Positions 11,031-22,600 of a stretch of DNA of 64,000 nt are shown here, one piece after another. The notes under the pieces were generated by a model. That model searched no databases. It worked only from the letters and a program-made list of their open reading frames with translations, and was not told the origin of the DNA. Source of the DNA: Rhytidiadelphus loreus (lineage: Eukaryota > Streptophyta > Bryopsida > Hypnales > Hylocomiaceae). The first letter of the stretch is position 1. Every line of letters begins with the position of its first letter. The translations under genes were made by a program, and so were the position numbers. Where the stretch lies: the NCBI GenBank assembly GCA_947034895.1, contig OX344764.1:10230001-10294000 (forward strand), given 5' to 3'.

Positions 11031-12818
11031 AGGAGGCGTACCTTCAAAATGGGCCCAAACTACCAAGAACTTAAGCAATTTGTTTGCTCATTTTTTCTTG
11101 AGATTGAAAGAATGCAACCATAGGATCTTGTAGTTCACATTGAGAGTGAGCACCTCCAAAAAATTCAGATTATTTGACTGCACGATTTAGTAGAAATTTA
11201 AGTTTGAAGTTTCAGTCTCTGAATCAATGGAAAAACAAGGTAGCATACCTTGAAGGAGCATATCTTAGTGAAAATATTTTGAAATGATAACCTTTTTGTA
11301 CTCAGTGATAGACAAGGGGAATTGAAAATGCTCATAAAAATTTCACAACATTATGGTCATTTTGTATTTTTTGGTGGAGCTTGCAATGCACGATGGTCAT
11401 TGAAATGACAACAACGTTTATAAGAAAAACAAGAATGGGCACACTCGTCTTCTCCTTGAAGCCCCTTGGATTTTCCCTTTTCCTGGAGGTGGGCAAATCA
11501 TCAATTCATTGGCTCACTTTTCAATCCATGCCCAAAACTAACCCCCCAAACACCACACCACTCCACTTTTAAAAAATCCCATAAGGTTGAGTTTAACTCG
11601 AAATTTGATGAAACTACCACCATTGTATTCATAAAGCAATCTATTTTCTAATAAATAATTTATATATATTTTTTAAATCAAAATTTTAGAACAGGCAGCT
11701 CAAAAAAGGGGGAGGGCAGCAACAACAAAATGGTCACTTGGGTCATTAGGTGCTAATCATGGGGAGGGAGCCTCCTTCCCTCACAATAGTGATTCCAATG
11801 TAATAAAGCATCATCATGTCAAGTGGTCGGTTCGGTTCAGTTGGTCCGTAATAAGTACGGTAAGTTTCCTTGAAGATAATGACCAAAACATTGATATGGG
11901 TTGTATGCTAATCACCCCGCCTTAGCTTAGCCTAGTAAGGGCGTAGGCCCCATGCCAACCATTTCTAATAAATTTCTATTTGCCTTCCATGCCTGCTTCA
12001 TCATTCATCCCTCCCCCCCATCCCATTTTTTTTCCCATGGTGACTCAGACAATTCCCCAAGCAATCCGAAGTTGGGACGGAATCATTGATAAATTTGGAT
12101 TAAGCTATTAACTTAACCCCCCACACCCCACACCCCTACCCGGAATGCAAGCAAGCACTGCACGGATGACTGCAATTGTGCGAAAAGATACCCACAAACT
12201 CATGGAATCAATGCCCCATTCCAGCACCAAATTCTGCGGCATCACATTATTATGTGATGGTTGCAGGGACATTCATGCAGGAAAAGGTAAAAAAAATTAT
12301 AGGAGTGAGCTCCAGACAGAAGATGAAGAGCCCGGGGTTTTTAGTTGGAAAACCATTGATAGTTTATTTTTAGAAGAAGATGCATCTGTAGCAAAGAATG
12401 TGCCATGGAAACTCCCTTTATTTGTGACCCCCTCAATTTTAAAAATTTTTTTTGACACAAATAAAGATTACCTTTACTGCAAGAAAGAAAGGAACAAGAA
12501 CCTAGCCACATGTGGCTTGGAGGGGCAAGCAACAGCACCCCCAAAAAAAATTTAGAAAAAAGAATGTGAGAGTTGGAATAGGAGTTATAGGTTCGAAAAA
12601 AAAGAAAAAAAAGAATGTGAGAGACTGAGAAACTTGGAATCAAAGGCCGGGGAAATCAACTCTTTTCGGCTTTTGCGGTCCGGGTTTGGTGCCGGCTAAG
12701 GTTGCTCACTTGTTCTTTGATTCTCACAGTCTGGGCATCATGCAGATGGAAGCCAGGTCCCTTCCCTTGTTTCAAATTTATATTTTTGTAAAAAATGAGA
12801 TAGGTAAGGTCCATAAAG
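11031..12818. other. Intergenic, no gene recognised
   Basis: Mixed-composition DNA. A plus-strand frame of 136 codons at 12145-12555 and a few shorter ones are present, but none has recognisable motifs, conserved splice context or family similarity that I can name. C-rich runs occur near 12010 and 12118-12138. Confidence 0.45.
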
Positions 12819-13127
12819 TGCTCAGGCTCTAAAATCACCCACCTCCTGAAATGTTCACTATTTGTACATGTTTTTTTTTCACGGTATCAGCAATGTACAC
12901 GACTTGTACATTTCACGAGGTGGGCAATTTTAGAGCCCACTGCATTTGAACTTCAAAAATTCATAACTAATTCTAGAAAGCTCCAAAACATATGAAACAA
13001 CTTAGGTTAGATGCCAATTCCACTTGTCTTTCAAGGATAATTTACTGAAATATATTTCAAGAAGTTTCACCTCCCCAAAAATCAGTTCCAGCTCTTAAAT
13101 GGTCGATTTATGGACATGTTACTTTAT
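12819..13127 (+). repeat. Dispersed repeat R1, copy C (uninterrupted)
   Basis: An uninterrupted R1 copy, useful as an empty-site reference. It contains GCTCTAAAATCACCCACCTC and the inverted partner GAGGTGGGCAATTTTAGAGC, then AAATTCATAACTAATTCTAG, the exact site occupied by a TA-flanked insertion in copy D. It is followed directly by repeat R2, and the same order recurs at 48870-51388. Confidence 0.85.
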
Positions 13128-13540
13128 AAGGTAAAACAACCCATTTGTGGGTCAGAATTAGGACTTTCATCTCATGTCATGTTGTTGGTGAGATTTTTTT
13201 TCAGTGTGAGAAACAATGAGAGGCAATTGAAATTATATTTTCCCAACAAAGTATGAATTTGCTATGAATTTTTGAAGTGTTCATTGCATCATGGCCCATT
13301 GAATCTGAATCCATAATGCTCATCTTACTCACCTAAAGTAGTTACAATATTTTCTTACATGGAAGGCCTAAAAAGTCAATTCTTACAATGAATTCACATT
13401 TAAAAGTTGGAAGTTCCTAATGAGGTCACTAATCACTCCATTATTGTCATATAAGATATTGATTGTGGCCCAAATCTCACATATTCTTAAACCCCCATAA
13501 TGGAGTCATCTTACCGTAGTGGACTATTCTACCCTACATG
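13128..13540 (+). repeat. Repeat R2, copy 1 (uninterrupted)
   Basis: Begins AAGGTAAAACAACCCATT and matches 49986-51387 in order: GTCAGAATTAGGA, GTATGAATTT, ATGAATTTTTGAAGTGTTCA, AAAAAGTCAATTCTTACAAT, TTGGAAGTTCCTAATGA and CACTCCATTATTGTCAT. At 13479-13482 it reads ATAA where copy 2 has TTAA plus a 924-bp insertion, so this is the unoccupied state. Non-coding. Confidence 0.8.
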
Positions 13541-13934
13541 TAGTAAAAAGAATAGAAGAAGAAGAAGAAGGATAACTCTATTATGTAGACAAATGTGAAT
13601 GAAGTGTCTTTTGGTTGCAAAAGACCATTTGGAATTGGTATCAATTGGATTGGCTTCACTATATGGTGGGTACATCCAAAATCGCATCCTACCTAAATTT
13701 GACATCCATCCATACCTTAAGTTAGGTTTTTTGTTTGTTTTGTTTATTATAGTGAGATTTCTCAGTCGCGTTCTTGGTACTGTCAAAAAAAACTTTGCAA
13801 GAAGGGGTGCATGGGCTTTGTTTTGCGGTGTTTGAACCTATGTGTGAAAGTTATTGAATTTCAAAAAAAAATTATGAATTAAAAATTAGAAAATTACTTT
13901 TGCTTTTATTTTGATTGTGGCAATGGCACAAGGC
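13541..13934. other. Intergenic with short GAA-type microsatellite
   Basis: An (AGA)n-like run lies at about 13550-13572. I see no supported gene; open frames on both strands are short and unrecognised. Confidence 0.5.
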
Positions 13935-14376
13935 ACACTAGTCTATTACTAAGGTAGACAAACCTATTACCACCTTAGATTAGCAATTTGAATATCCTAG
14001 GGCCAACTTCAAAAGGGTTGCATATTTTTCACACTTGTATATGTTGTTTTACAAATAAAACCCAAGTGGAATTATAATTTTTTGATTAAAATTATAATTT
14101 TTGAAACTATTGTGATTTTCAAAAAGTGTACTACCTTGAAATTAAAAAAAATGCTCATAAAGAGGAGTCATAAACATCCTATAAACAACCCGTACATAAA
14201 GATCGAATGTTAAGTATCCAATGGTACTTAAGTATCACCATTAAAAGATTGATAGATTACATGTTGGCATTAATGGAGTTTTTGTTAGAAAATGAATAGA
14301 TTTGGATGAGTTTTGGGATGGAATTGGGGTCAAAAGTAGGATGATGGAATTAGGTAGTTGGTGGAAATGGGTTGGC
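13935..14376 (+). repeat. Solo arm of foldback family FB1
   Basis: Matches one arm of the large inverted repeat at 42337-43325. Shared landmarks are GTAGACAAACCTATTACC, AAACCCAAGTGGAATTATAA, GAGTCATAAACATCCTATAA, TGGCATTAATG and GGGGTCAAAAGTAGG. Only one arm is present here, so it is either a half element or the unit from which the foldback arose. Confidence 0.7.
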
Positions 14377-14565
14377 TTACTTTATGTGGTACGTCTCCAA
14401 AATCAATATGTATGTAAGTTGAAAAAACACTTTTAGAATATCTACCAAAAAAAATTGACCCTTTGTAACTTTTGCATACGATATCCAAATGCCATGTTCT
14501 TTGGTGCATTGGAACTTCCTTTTACTTGCCAACAAAAAAATATGGAAATTTGAATAGTCTAACAT
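14377..14565 (-). repeat. Dispersed repeat R3, copy b (inverted)
   Basis: Read on the minus strand it follows R3 copy a: TTGTTGGCAAGTAAAAGG, GTTCCAATGCACCAAAGAAC, TTTGGATATCGTATGCAAAA and ATTGATTTTGGAGACGTA. A 62-codon minus-strand frame runs through it but is broken in the other copies. Confidence 0.75.
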
Positions 14566-14737
14566 GTTCTATACTATTGTCGGTGTATTAATTTGCCCAA
14601 ATTTACATGTATGATTAATTGTAAAATTGCAAAATATTTTGAAGCCACATTTAATTTTCTTTAAGGGAGATTTATCTCTTGCTTATTAATGTTATGTACT
14701 TAATGAAATATTTTCTTAAAATCAATGCTATCCTACT

Positions 14738-15335
14738 GTAACATCCAGGGAGATTACTTAGAATGTCTATTAGAAACTCTGTGCGTTAAGATTTTAGACC
14801 CCCTATCTTATATCCTAAAATTTAAATAAAAAGAAAAGAAAAGAATATCAATATATTTTTTTACTTTGAAAGTTTATGTTTTGAATTATTGGTAATTTTA
14901 TTTGTTAATTATAATTAGTTACAAATTTTTGAAGCAAAAAAATACACTATAGAGTTGAAAATAACTTTCACACCCCTGTTTTATATAAGAAAAAATTGTC
15001 TAAAAAATGAACAAAATGTTCTTGAAAATAACTTTCTATTGAAAGTTCATTTTTCTTAAATATTGGTGCAATGGTCATCTAAATGTATTCTCTATAAATA
15101 TTTGAGTTGAAAAACATGCTACTTTAGTTCATTTTTCAATCTATTCTACAAATCATTTCATATGTTATTTGAATTGGGAAGTTTTGGCAATAAAAACCTA
15201 CAACAATTATTAAACAAAGCTCAAAATTATACGTCGAAATTATAGCTTATTACAAAGTAAATAGGGGGTCAATAAATCACTTCAATATAGGTAGGTAGTT
15301 ATAGATACACTAAGTGATCTCCCTGGGCTATAACA
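14738..15335. mobile_element. About 600-bp element with TIR containing CCAGGGAGAT
   Basis: The left end is TGTAACATCCAGGGAGATTA; the right end, on the other strand, is TGTTATAGCCCAGGGAGATC followed by ACTTAG, as on the left. Roughly 21 of the outer 26 bases pair. A second inner pair is ACCCCCTATCTTA (about 14798) against TAAATAGGGGGT (about 15259). It does not code. Superfamily is not assigned because no target-site duplication is clear. Confidence 0.75.
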
Positions 15336-17514
15336 TTATTTTGTAGGCCTTAAAATTCTCCAAAGACCATACAAGGATTTCAGAATATTTTGTTGATGTT
15401 TTGAAAATTAAAAAACAAGAAGAGATTGGAAGTAATCAATGAAAATAATTTTTAAGAACTCCTAAAAGGCACCAATAATGAGCCAGAGAGGAAGTAGAAG
15501 CATACAATCATTATAGTAGATGATAAGTAAATACTTAATTTATCTTTTATTACATGGACTTATATGACAATTCAGTTGCATACCTTACACTAGGGTCAAA
15601 TTTGCTAGAAAATAATTCAAATATAATTAAATATGACAACTAATGAAATTTTCAGAAATGATAACATGGCATAATTGAATAGTGTAGAAAATATTAATGA
15701 AAATAATCCTAATCCTCAAAAAAAATCTGGAGTCGAAGCCATGAGTATCAATAAAGTCACAAGTATTGGTAAAGCCCTAAGTACTGGTAAAGCTAAACCA
15801 TGCTAAAGGTCACAAAATAATTTGAATCTTGTAAAATGAACTTCCAAAAATTCTAAATTGAGTTAATGAATAAAAATTCAATTGAAAAAGAAATGATTTC
15901 GTGTAGTGCCTACCAAATTTGACTCCAACTTATGGTAGTTGAAAATTGTTTTGCATAGATTGTTCCAAATACCTTAAATTTTCATTTTGCAAAAACTCTT
16001 TGTACTTGTATCTTGCAAAGAATGGCAAATTATTGTCTAATGTATTAAAGATGTGCAACTTCCTTCAATAACCCATAATCATTTGTTAAAGATTAAGATG
16101 ATAAATTGAATGACAAAATAAAACTTACCTTATAATTTAGTCATTTTGAATAAATGTTTGAATAAATAAAAAAATACTTTGAATCAAATCCATTGATGTT
16201 TAGAAAATGTTTACTATATCAGATATCCTTGGTATTTTCTTTTTGAGATGTCTATTACTTACTTTTAGATAAGTGAAATCTAATGTAGAGTTGAAATTAT
16301 AAATATTTCACAATGAATGTTCATATTTGGACTTTGCTAAGTCACTACATATGTTTAAGTTATATTGTAGAGTATTAAATAAATTTTATTCCATGAAAGG
16401 ATGATTGCAAGAAATATTGGTCTTTTTTTTGTCACATGTAGCGTAACAAATTTGTCATATGCTATAACGATTGAAGCATACACCTAATGAACTCAATTTT
16501 TTTTTTATAGGAGATGAATGTTTCCATTGTAAGCATTTCTTTAATTTTTCAAAAAAAAAAAAATCATTTTATATCCAAAAGTCTATTATGCTAATTTATC
16601 ACACTTTGAGATAGTACTCACCATCAAAATACTTATTTTTGCAAAAATGCTACAAAATCATCCAATCTTTCTTGCAATCACTCTTAAATGTTGTTTTATT
16701 GTACTAGATATAAAAAAAGCTCATAATGAAATTCTATAATAATTAAAAATATACCAAATATTTTATAACTCCAAAAAGTGGGATTACACCATATTCTAAA
16801 ACAAATTTAAACAATGATTACACCATGCTAATTTGCTTTTTTTAGGCAATATAATAACTCTGTCGGACTATAATCACTCAATTGGTCACTCCCGAAGTCC
16901 AAATTTTCACTACTTTAGTGCAATGAAGACAACTCCTACTCAATTATAATTCCAAAAAATAATGTTGATGCGAATGTTGACACATATCCATGGTTTATTA
17001 ATAAATTCACACTAATGTCAAAATGCAATTGAATTCAATTGATTATCTATGACAAATTATGATGACTGTTTTATTTTATGTCAAAAAGAAAAGAAGGTGC
17101 AATTATATAAATTTATTTACTTTGAGGTGTAAGTTTCATAGCAATAGTCTTCACATGCCCAATTAGAAATTAATCAACTTTTACTCTTCCCTCATGTTGA
17201 CTAAGTAGGGGCACGAAACTTTGGATTTTTAAAACACTCCACATTGCTTTTGTTGCAATTTTAATGTAATTTTACGACCCATATGTGGCTTTTGACACTT
17301 TAGTCTTTAAAGTTTTGAGTACATGCAAGGCAAGAACAAATTCAAAATGAAATGTTTTAAAATCCAAAGTTTTGTGCACAAATTAGTAAAAATATGAAAA
17401 TGTAACTATATAATCATGAAGTTGCACATTTTAACAACTATGAATATGCTTCCACAACCTTTTAATTTCTAAATTAGGAACACCTAAAATTAGCATTTTT
17501 TAGTGTAAACATTT
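15336..17514. other. AT-rich intergenic DNA, no gene seen
   Basis: Very AT-rich, with long stretches free of any useful open frame. Near 15740-15800 short direct repeats of the type AGTATTGGTAAAG occur. Nothing else is recognised. Confidence 0.6.
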
Positions 17515-17700
17515 TCTATTTTCTTGTTGGAAAATGATAGGGAATTTCAACACACCATAGAATACATCATTTAGATACAATTTGCAGAAGTTATGAAGGG
17601 CCATTATTTTTGTGGGTAGATGTTCTAAAATTGTTTCTTCAAAAATTGGTATATATTGATTTAGAAGATGTACACAGTTATGTGTGTTTGTTAAGTGGCG
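17515..17700 (+). repeat. Dispersed repeat R3, copy c (diverged)
   Basis: Keeps TTTCTTGTTGGAAAA, AGATGTTCTAAAATTGTTTC, TATTGATTTAGAAGATGTA and the spacing of R3 copy a, with many substitutions. Confidence 0.55.
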
Positions 17701-18342
17701 CTTTTAATCACTTGACTTTTAGGTGAGTCCCTATTTGAAATCAATGCCCAAAACAAGACCACCATAATAAAAACAACCCAAATTATGTAGCCCTTTACCT
17801 AAAATTTTCACTCATAGGTTCAAAATTTAATTCTTTTTAAATTTTGAACTTTAGATATTCTTTAATCCTTTAGCATATGAATGATATGGCATCCATACAA
17901 AATTCTAGATTTGATTGAATCATGGAAATCCTAATGGTGAGATTTCTTACTAGTTGTAGCAAGAAAATCTTAAGCGCATGTATTTCAAAATTAAAAACAA
18001 AAATAAAAAAATGAATATCATATGTCAATACTTAAGTGGACACGTCTTAGCTAACTAAAAACAAAGTTTATCATATTTTCACTTTACTAATTATATTTAA
18101 ACAAATGAAAAATTTCCATATAGATATAAATCTATTATAAAAGTAAAAGAGATTTTTCTATTGAATCTATCTTTTTTAATATATTTTTTACCTAGTACTA
18201 TAGACAATGAAAGCATTTAATTTCCTACAATGCTTTATATACCTACCAAATTATTATGAAATTTGCTTTGCTTAAAGGTGTTTGAAAAAACATACATAAA
18301 AAAAAGAAAAAGATTTGACACTATAGGAATGTATTCAAAATT
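17701..18342. other. AT-rich intergenic DNA, no gene seen
   Basis: I see no open frame, repeat ends or regulatory motif that I would defend. Confidence 0.55.
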
Positions 18343-18697
18343 CATTAGAGAAATTTTGAAGCCTTAGAAGGGCCGCTAGAAAGGGACATGAGAAGTCTAT
18401 TAGTAGTGGAATAGGTTGACTAACAATTATAGCTGCAGTGCATTGTCAGCTTGTGTGAATTTCAGTGTATGCTTGCCGAAACAGTCAAAAATCGCAATTT
18501 ATTTATTTAAATAATTTATTTAAGATGAATTTTTTTTAAAAATTACTCGTAAATTTCAGTTTTTGCACCAATGTTGCTGTAGGTTTAGTTGGGCGGAAAT
18601 AGGGAAAAAATGAATTTTTGAGCCAAAAAAAGTAAATTTCAAGGTACCTTGGAGGGCTATGGAGAAGCCCTACAGAGGCCTGAAATTTTCTCTAATG
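18343..18697. mobile_element. 355-bp element with CATTAGAGAAATT ends
   Basis: The left end CATTAGAGAAATTTTGAAGC pairs with the right end, which reads CATTAGAGAAAATTTCAGGC on the other strand. The same terminal sequence bounds a 1.26-kb element at 61192-62448, and a shorter relative is at 56975-57284. The interior is non-coding. No clear target duplication was found. Confidence 0.7.
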
Positions 18698-19604
18698 TGT
18701 TAGAATGCCAAAATAGTAAAAATTGTTAAAAAGCCAAAAGAAAATGATTGTCAAGTCCGCAACTCTTTAACTCTAGTTTACAATAAAATCAAAGTAATTG
18801 AGCAATGGACCATTTAAATTCACTAGTACTCCATTTCATTAGATGTGACTATAGAAAGAAAGTAAGAGCCATCCTAAATCAACTAATTTATTGGTAATTT
18901 GAATGGTCTTATCGTCTTGGTTTAAATTTAAAAAAAATCATAGCAAGAGGTCTCTCTATATATATGTATATGTGTGTCTATCTTTCTACATATAATTTGA
19001 CAATTAGGATCCCAAGATCAATAAATTAGACAAAATCTACTTTTGTAAAATTTTATCATGCTAAGGTTGGCACAATCAATTTTAATCTAATGGATAACTT
19101 CAAAGAGTTCTACAAGACATACACCTATATTTTTTTATCCAATTTTTGTGAAAATTTATAGGAATGATGTATTTGTTATTGATGGTGGTGAAAATCCCCT
19201 CAGTGAAATTTAGACTATTGTTTTTTTCTAAAGAAGATCTTTAATCTAATATAGATCATCTTTCATTTTATTTTGACACCTTTTAGCTTTTGGTTGTTCA
19301 TATGAATTTGGATGTAGAGTTACCCATCATTCTTGATTTGAATTCAACAAATGAAATATCATTTTCCAAGGCCAATTGGAGTTCTAATTGGAAAATTTCC
19401 CAAATAGAGTATTTTATTGCAAATCAAACTTTCAACATATCTTAGGATCCTGTAACCTCATTGATGTATTGATTTCCTAATTAAAAAATCACATAGAATT
19501 TTCAGGTTTAGCACTTGCTCTAGCTATTCAGTGTTTCCTTTGTATTTTACAAAAGAAACACTACTTTTATTTTAAAACAAAGTAAATACACTATAAATAA
19601 AATG
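18698..19604. other. AT-rich intergenic DNA, no gene seen
   Basis: A short TATATG-rich run is at about 18956-18975. Nothing else is recognised. Confidence 0.55.

Positions 19605-19667
<63 letters not shown>
19605..19667. repeat. (TA)n microsatellite, about 31 units
   Basis: Uninterrupted alternating T and A over roughly 62 bp. It lies close to the shift from AT-rich repeat DNA to the gene island. Confidence 0.95.
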
Positions 19668-19669
<2 letters not shown>

Positions 19670-22600
19670 CAATACATCTATCCTTAGTGAAATTTCTTAT
19701 GTTTTAGGCATATTTTTGCATGTGATACACTAGCCATGTTCTTCACACCATATTCTTCAACATGGCAAAAGAAATCGCTTTTAATAACAAAAAAGAAATC
19801 AATATCTACCTAGACCATTAACTAAAGAGATGGAATTTTTTTTTTTTTTGCTAAATTTTTTTTCCTTGAATTGAAATACCATTTACTCCTTGAATTGAAA
19901 TACCATTCACTCCTTGGTTCATGTCCAAATTCCAAGTAGACTTTGGATCCATCAATGACATGATGAAGAATGGCATGGGCCTTCTCCCCCGCCCACCAAC
20001 TTGAAATGGCTCCCGAACTCCAGTGGGGCGACCCTTTCAGTCTCTGTCGTCTTCCTGCCAAACACCCACGTCAGTCGGCCTCAACGCTTTTCCAAATGGT
20101 GGCACCCAAAAGCGGAAGGTGCTCCAAGTTCCAAGTTTCCAACAGCCTCAACAATCGGAGATCCTCACGCTCAAACCGTTCGATCACACGTGCGATCCGG
20201 ATGCGGATGGAGGTACTCCCCCACGCACCTTCACAAACTAATCTTTCTTTCTTATTCTTATTGTAATTTCATGTTTCTATCCATGTTTCTGGAAATTTCT
20301 GCACCACTCAAGAATAAAAGAAAGGAAAGGAAACAAAAGGGGAAACGGAGCTAGGAAAGAGCACAGAAGAAATGAGGAAAGGGCTTGGAAACCATGACGA
20401 TCCAGGGAACCTGACATGCGCATGCTCGACGATCGGTTCGCACTTCGCAGTGAGTGTCGCAGGTTCGCATCGTCATCGATCACTAGGAATACTGTAGGAA
20501 TAGGAATAGGAATAGTAAGGTAGCAACAAAAGTAATGATAATAATAAGAATAATAAGGAATAAGAATAAGAATAGTAGTAGTAGTTGGTAATGTTGGTGT
20601 GATCCAATATAAAAACAACCCTGCATGATCCGGCTCATCATCGACATTCGCAGCCCCCGCCAGAGCTGTTCGACGGGTTATTTATAAGCTGTGCAGTCTC
20701 TTTGATCCAATGGGATTCTCCCCAAACAACAACAATAGAAAAAAAAAACTATGCGAAAAAACACAAAACAACAACAAACATGAAGGACTGATGGATGGAG
20801 AAGTCGTGCACCAGCTGCATCGTGGTTTTTCGGAGGTTTTCCGGAGCTTCCGGATTGGGTGGGTGCCGCTATTAATGGAGCACCGTACAGACCCCACAAC
20901 GGGAATGAATGACTGACTGACTGACTGGCTGACTGACGTGCACGGTGGTGCGTTCTTTCTGGGCGGAGGAGGTGGAGCTAAAAAACCTGGTGAGAGGTGA
21001 GGTGAGGAATCATCATAGCTCTCTCCTCTCCTTGTCGGTGACTGCAGTCCATTTTTATTCCCACCCTGCTGCTGCTGCTACTGCTGGGGAAGTTTTTTTT
21101 TCTAATTTCTTTTTTTTCTTTTTTTTTCCTCTTTTTGGACACAAACTGAACAGAGGAGAGAAATCCAAAATGCCCATCTGCAGAATTGTTTTGGAGAATT
21201 TTTCTCTCACTGTCAAGGTTCAGTGATCATGATAAAATAGGAAGCATTTGGAGACACTAGGAATATATGGAATTTGGATCGTCAGAGAAGAAAAAGGACG
21301 TGTATTCATTTGGTTCTTGAAATTCCCATAGACAGAAAAAGCACGTACATTTTGTCTAATTTCCGTTACAGTACAACAGCCCCCGGCCAGGCAGCCGAAA
21401 ACGGTCTGGAAGGGTCAGTACTCAGAGCGACTTACCGGGAAGTTTTGGAATGGAGGCTGATGATCGACTGCAGCTTGCGCTTGCTATAATGCTACTGAAT
21501 CCTATGAATGATCTGTGCATTGCAGAGTCACCGAATGTGGGAGGACTAGCTAGCTAGCTAGCTAGCTAGACCAGTGGGGTCGATCCGTGGCAGCCATTTG
21601 ACCTAGCTCCGTCACTCCAAGTTTATTATTCTTTTTTTTCTTTTTATTGCAACTATTACGATCAGGTTTGTTTTTTCACTTGGCGACATCATGCGCTGGA
21701 GGCCAGGTGGGGGAACCTTGCTGAATTAGCTCCATGCCCTTTGAATTCGATCAGGTCCATTGGGGATGGCGGCATCGATCATTCCTGCAGTCCACACCCG
21801 TTGATCCCAGCATTTGAAGGAATCGTGGTGCTAAAGCCCTCGATCGATTACACACAATTTGAAGGAATAATAATGAATGCTGCTAGCTTTCATTATATAT
21901 CATGCTGTTCTACATAGACAGCTCGATCTACTGTTCCTTCGATGGGCAGACTGATACATGCACCACTTGACAGAATTATGATTGGCTCTATAGGCTTTAA
22001 ATACAACTCCGGGTCTGCTTGATCGCCATGTAGAAGCGCTCATCAGAGCTGATTCACAGTACGTAGTCCTAGTAGTTACGCGAGTGAGTCACGCTGTGCG
22101 AGATGCAGCAACTGTCTGAGACTCTATGGAAGTCTATCTGGTAAAGCTACTGCGTGACAGCAATTGTCAGAGTCACTGCAAGTGCTGAAGGACTGTCTGT
22201 AAGTTAGCCTGCTGATCTGAACCCCAATCCATCGATCGATCTCCGCTTCTGTGGCAGTGATCCAGACAGTTACGTCATTCCCTGACATTGTTCCAGCGAC
22301 TTCATTACAATCGAATGATTGTTGCTGGGTCTACAATCTACAGGCTTTTGACTAATCTCTGTCGCTAATCTCGAAATTGGAGTGCTAGCTTAGATCTCGG
22401 AGTGTCAACCTGCTGCAGACGATCCATATATAATGGTTCAATCGTGATTTTCCGGTGGTGAGGACTGTATTGTTTAAATTTGTCCTTGAGAATACTTACG
22501 TATTGTAACTTGTCGATGTTGTCGGAATTGTGAAGTCAGCTTTGTTGTACGTGATTCAGATTGGATCGGAGTTCCGACGACAGACTTGTACAGTGCGATC

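Noticed and set aside
12145..12555. 136-codon plus-strand open frame
   Set aside because: No recognisable domain, no conserved copy in the window and no splice-linked partner. Composition is like the surrounding DNA.
14738..15335. Interpretation as a solo LTR because it runs TG...CA
   Set aside because: The ends share an inverted repeat of over 20 bp rather than the short TG/CA pair of an LTR, and no 5-bp target duplication is visible.
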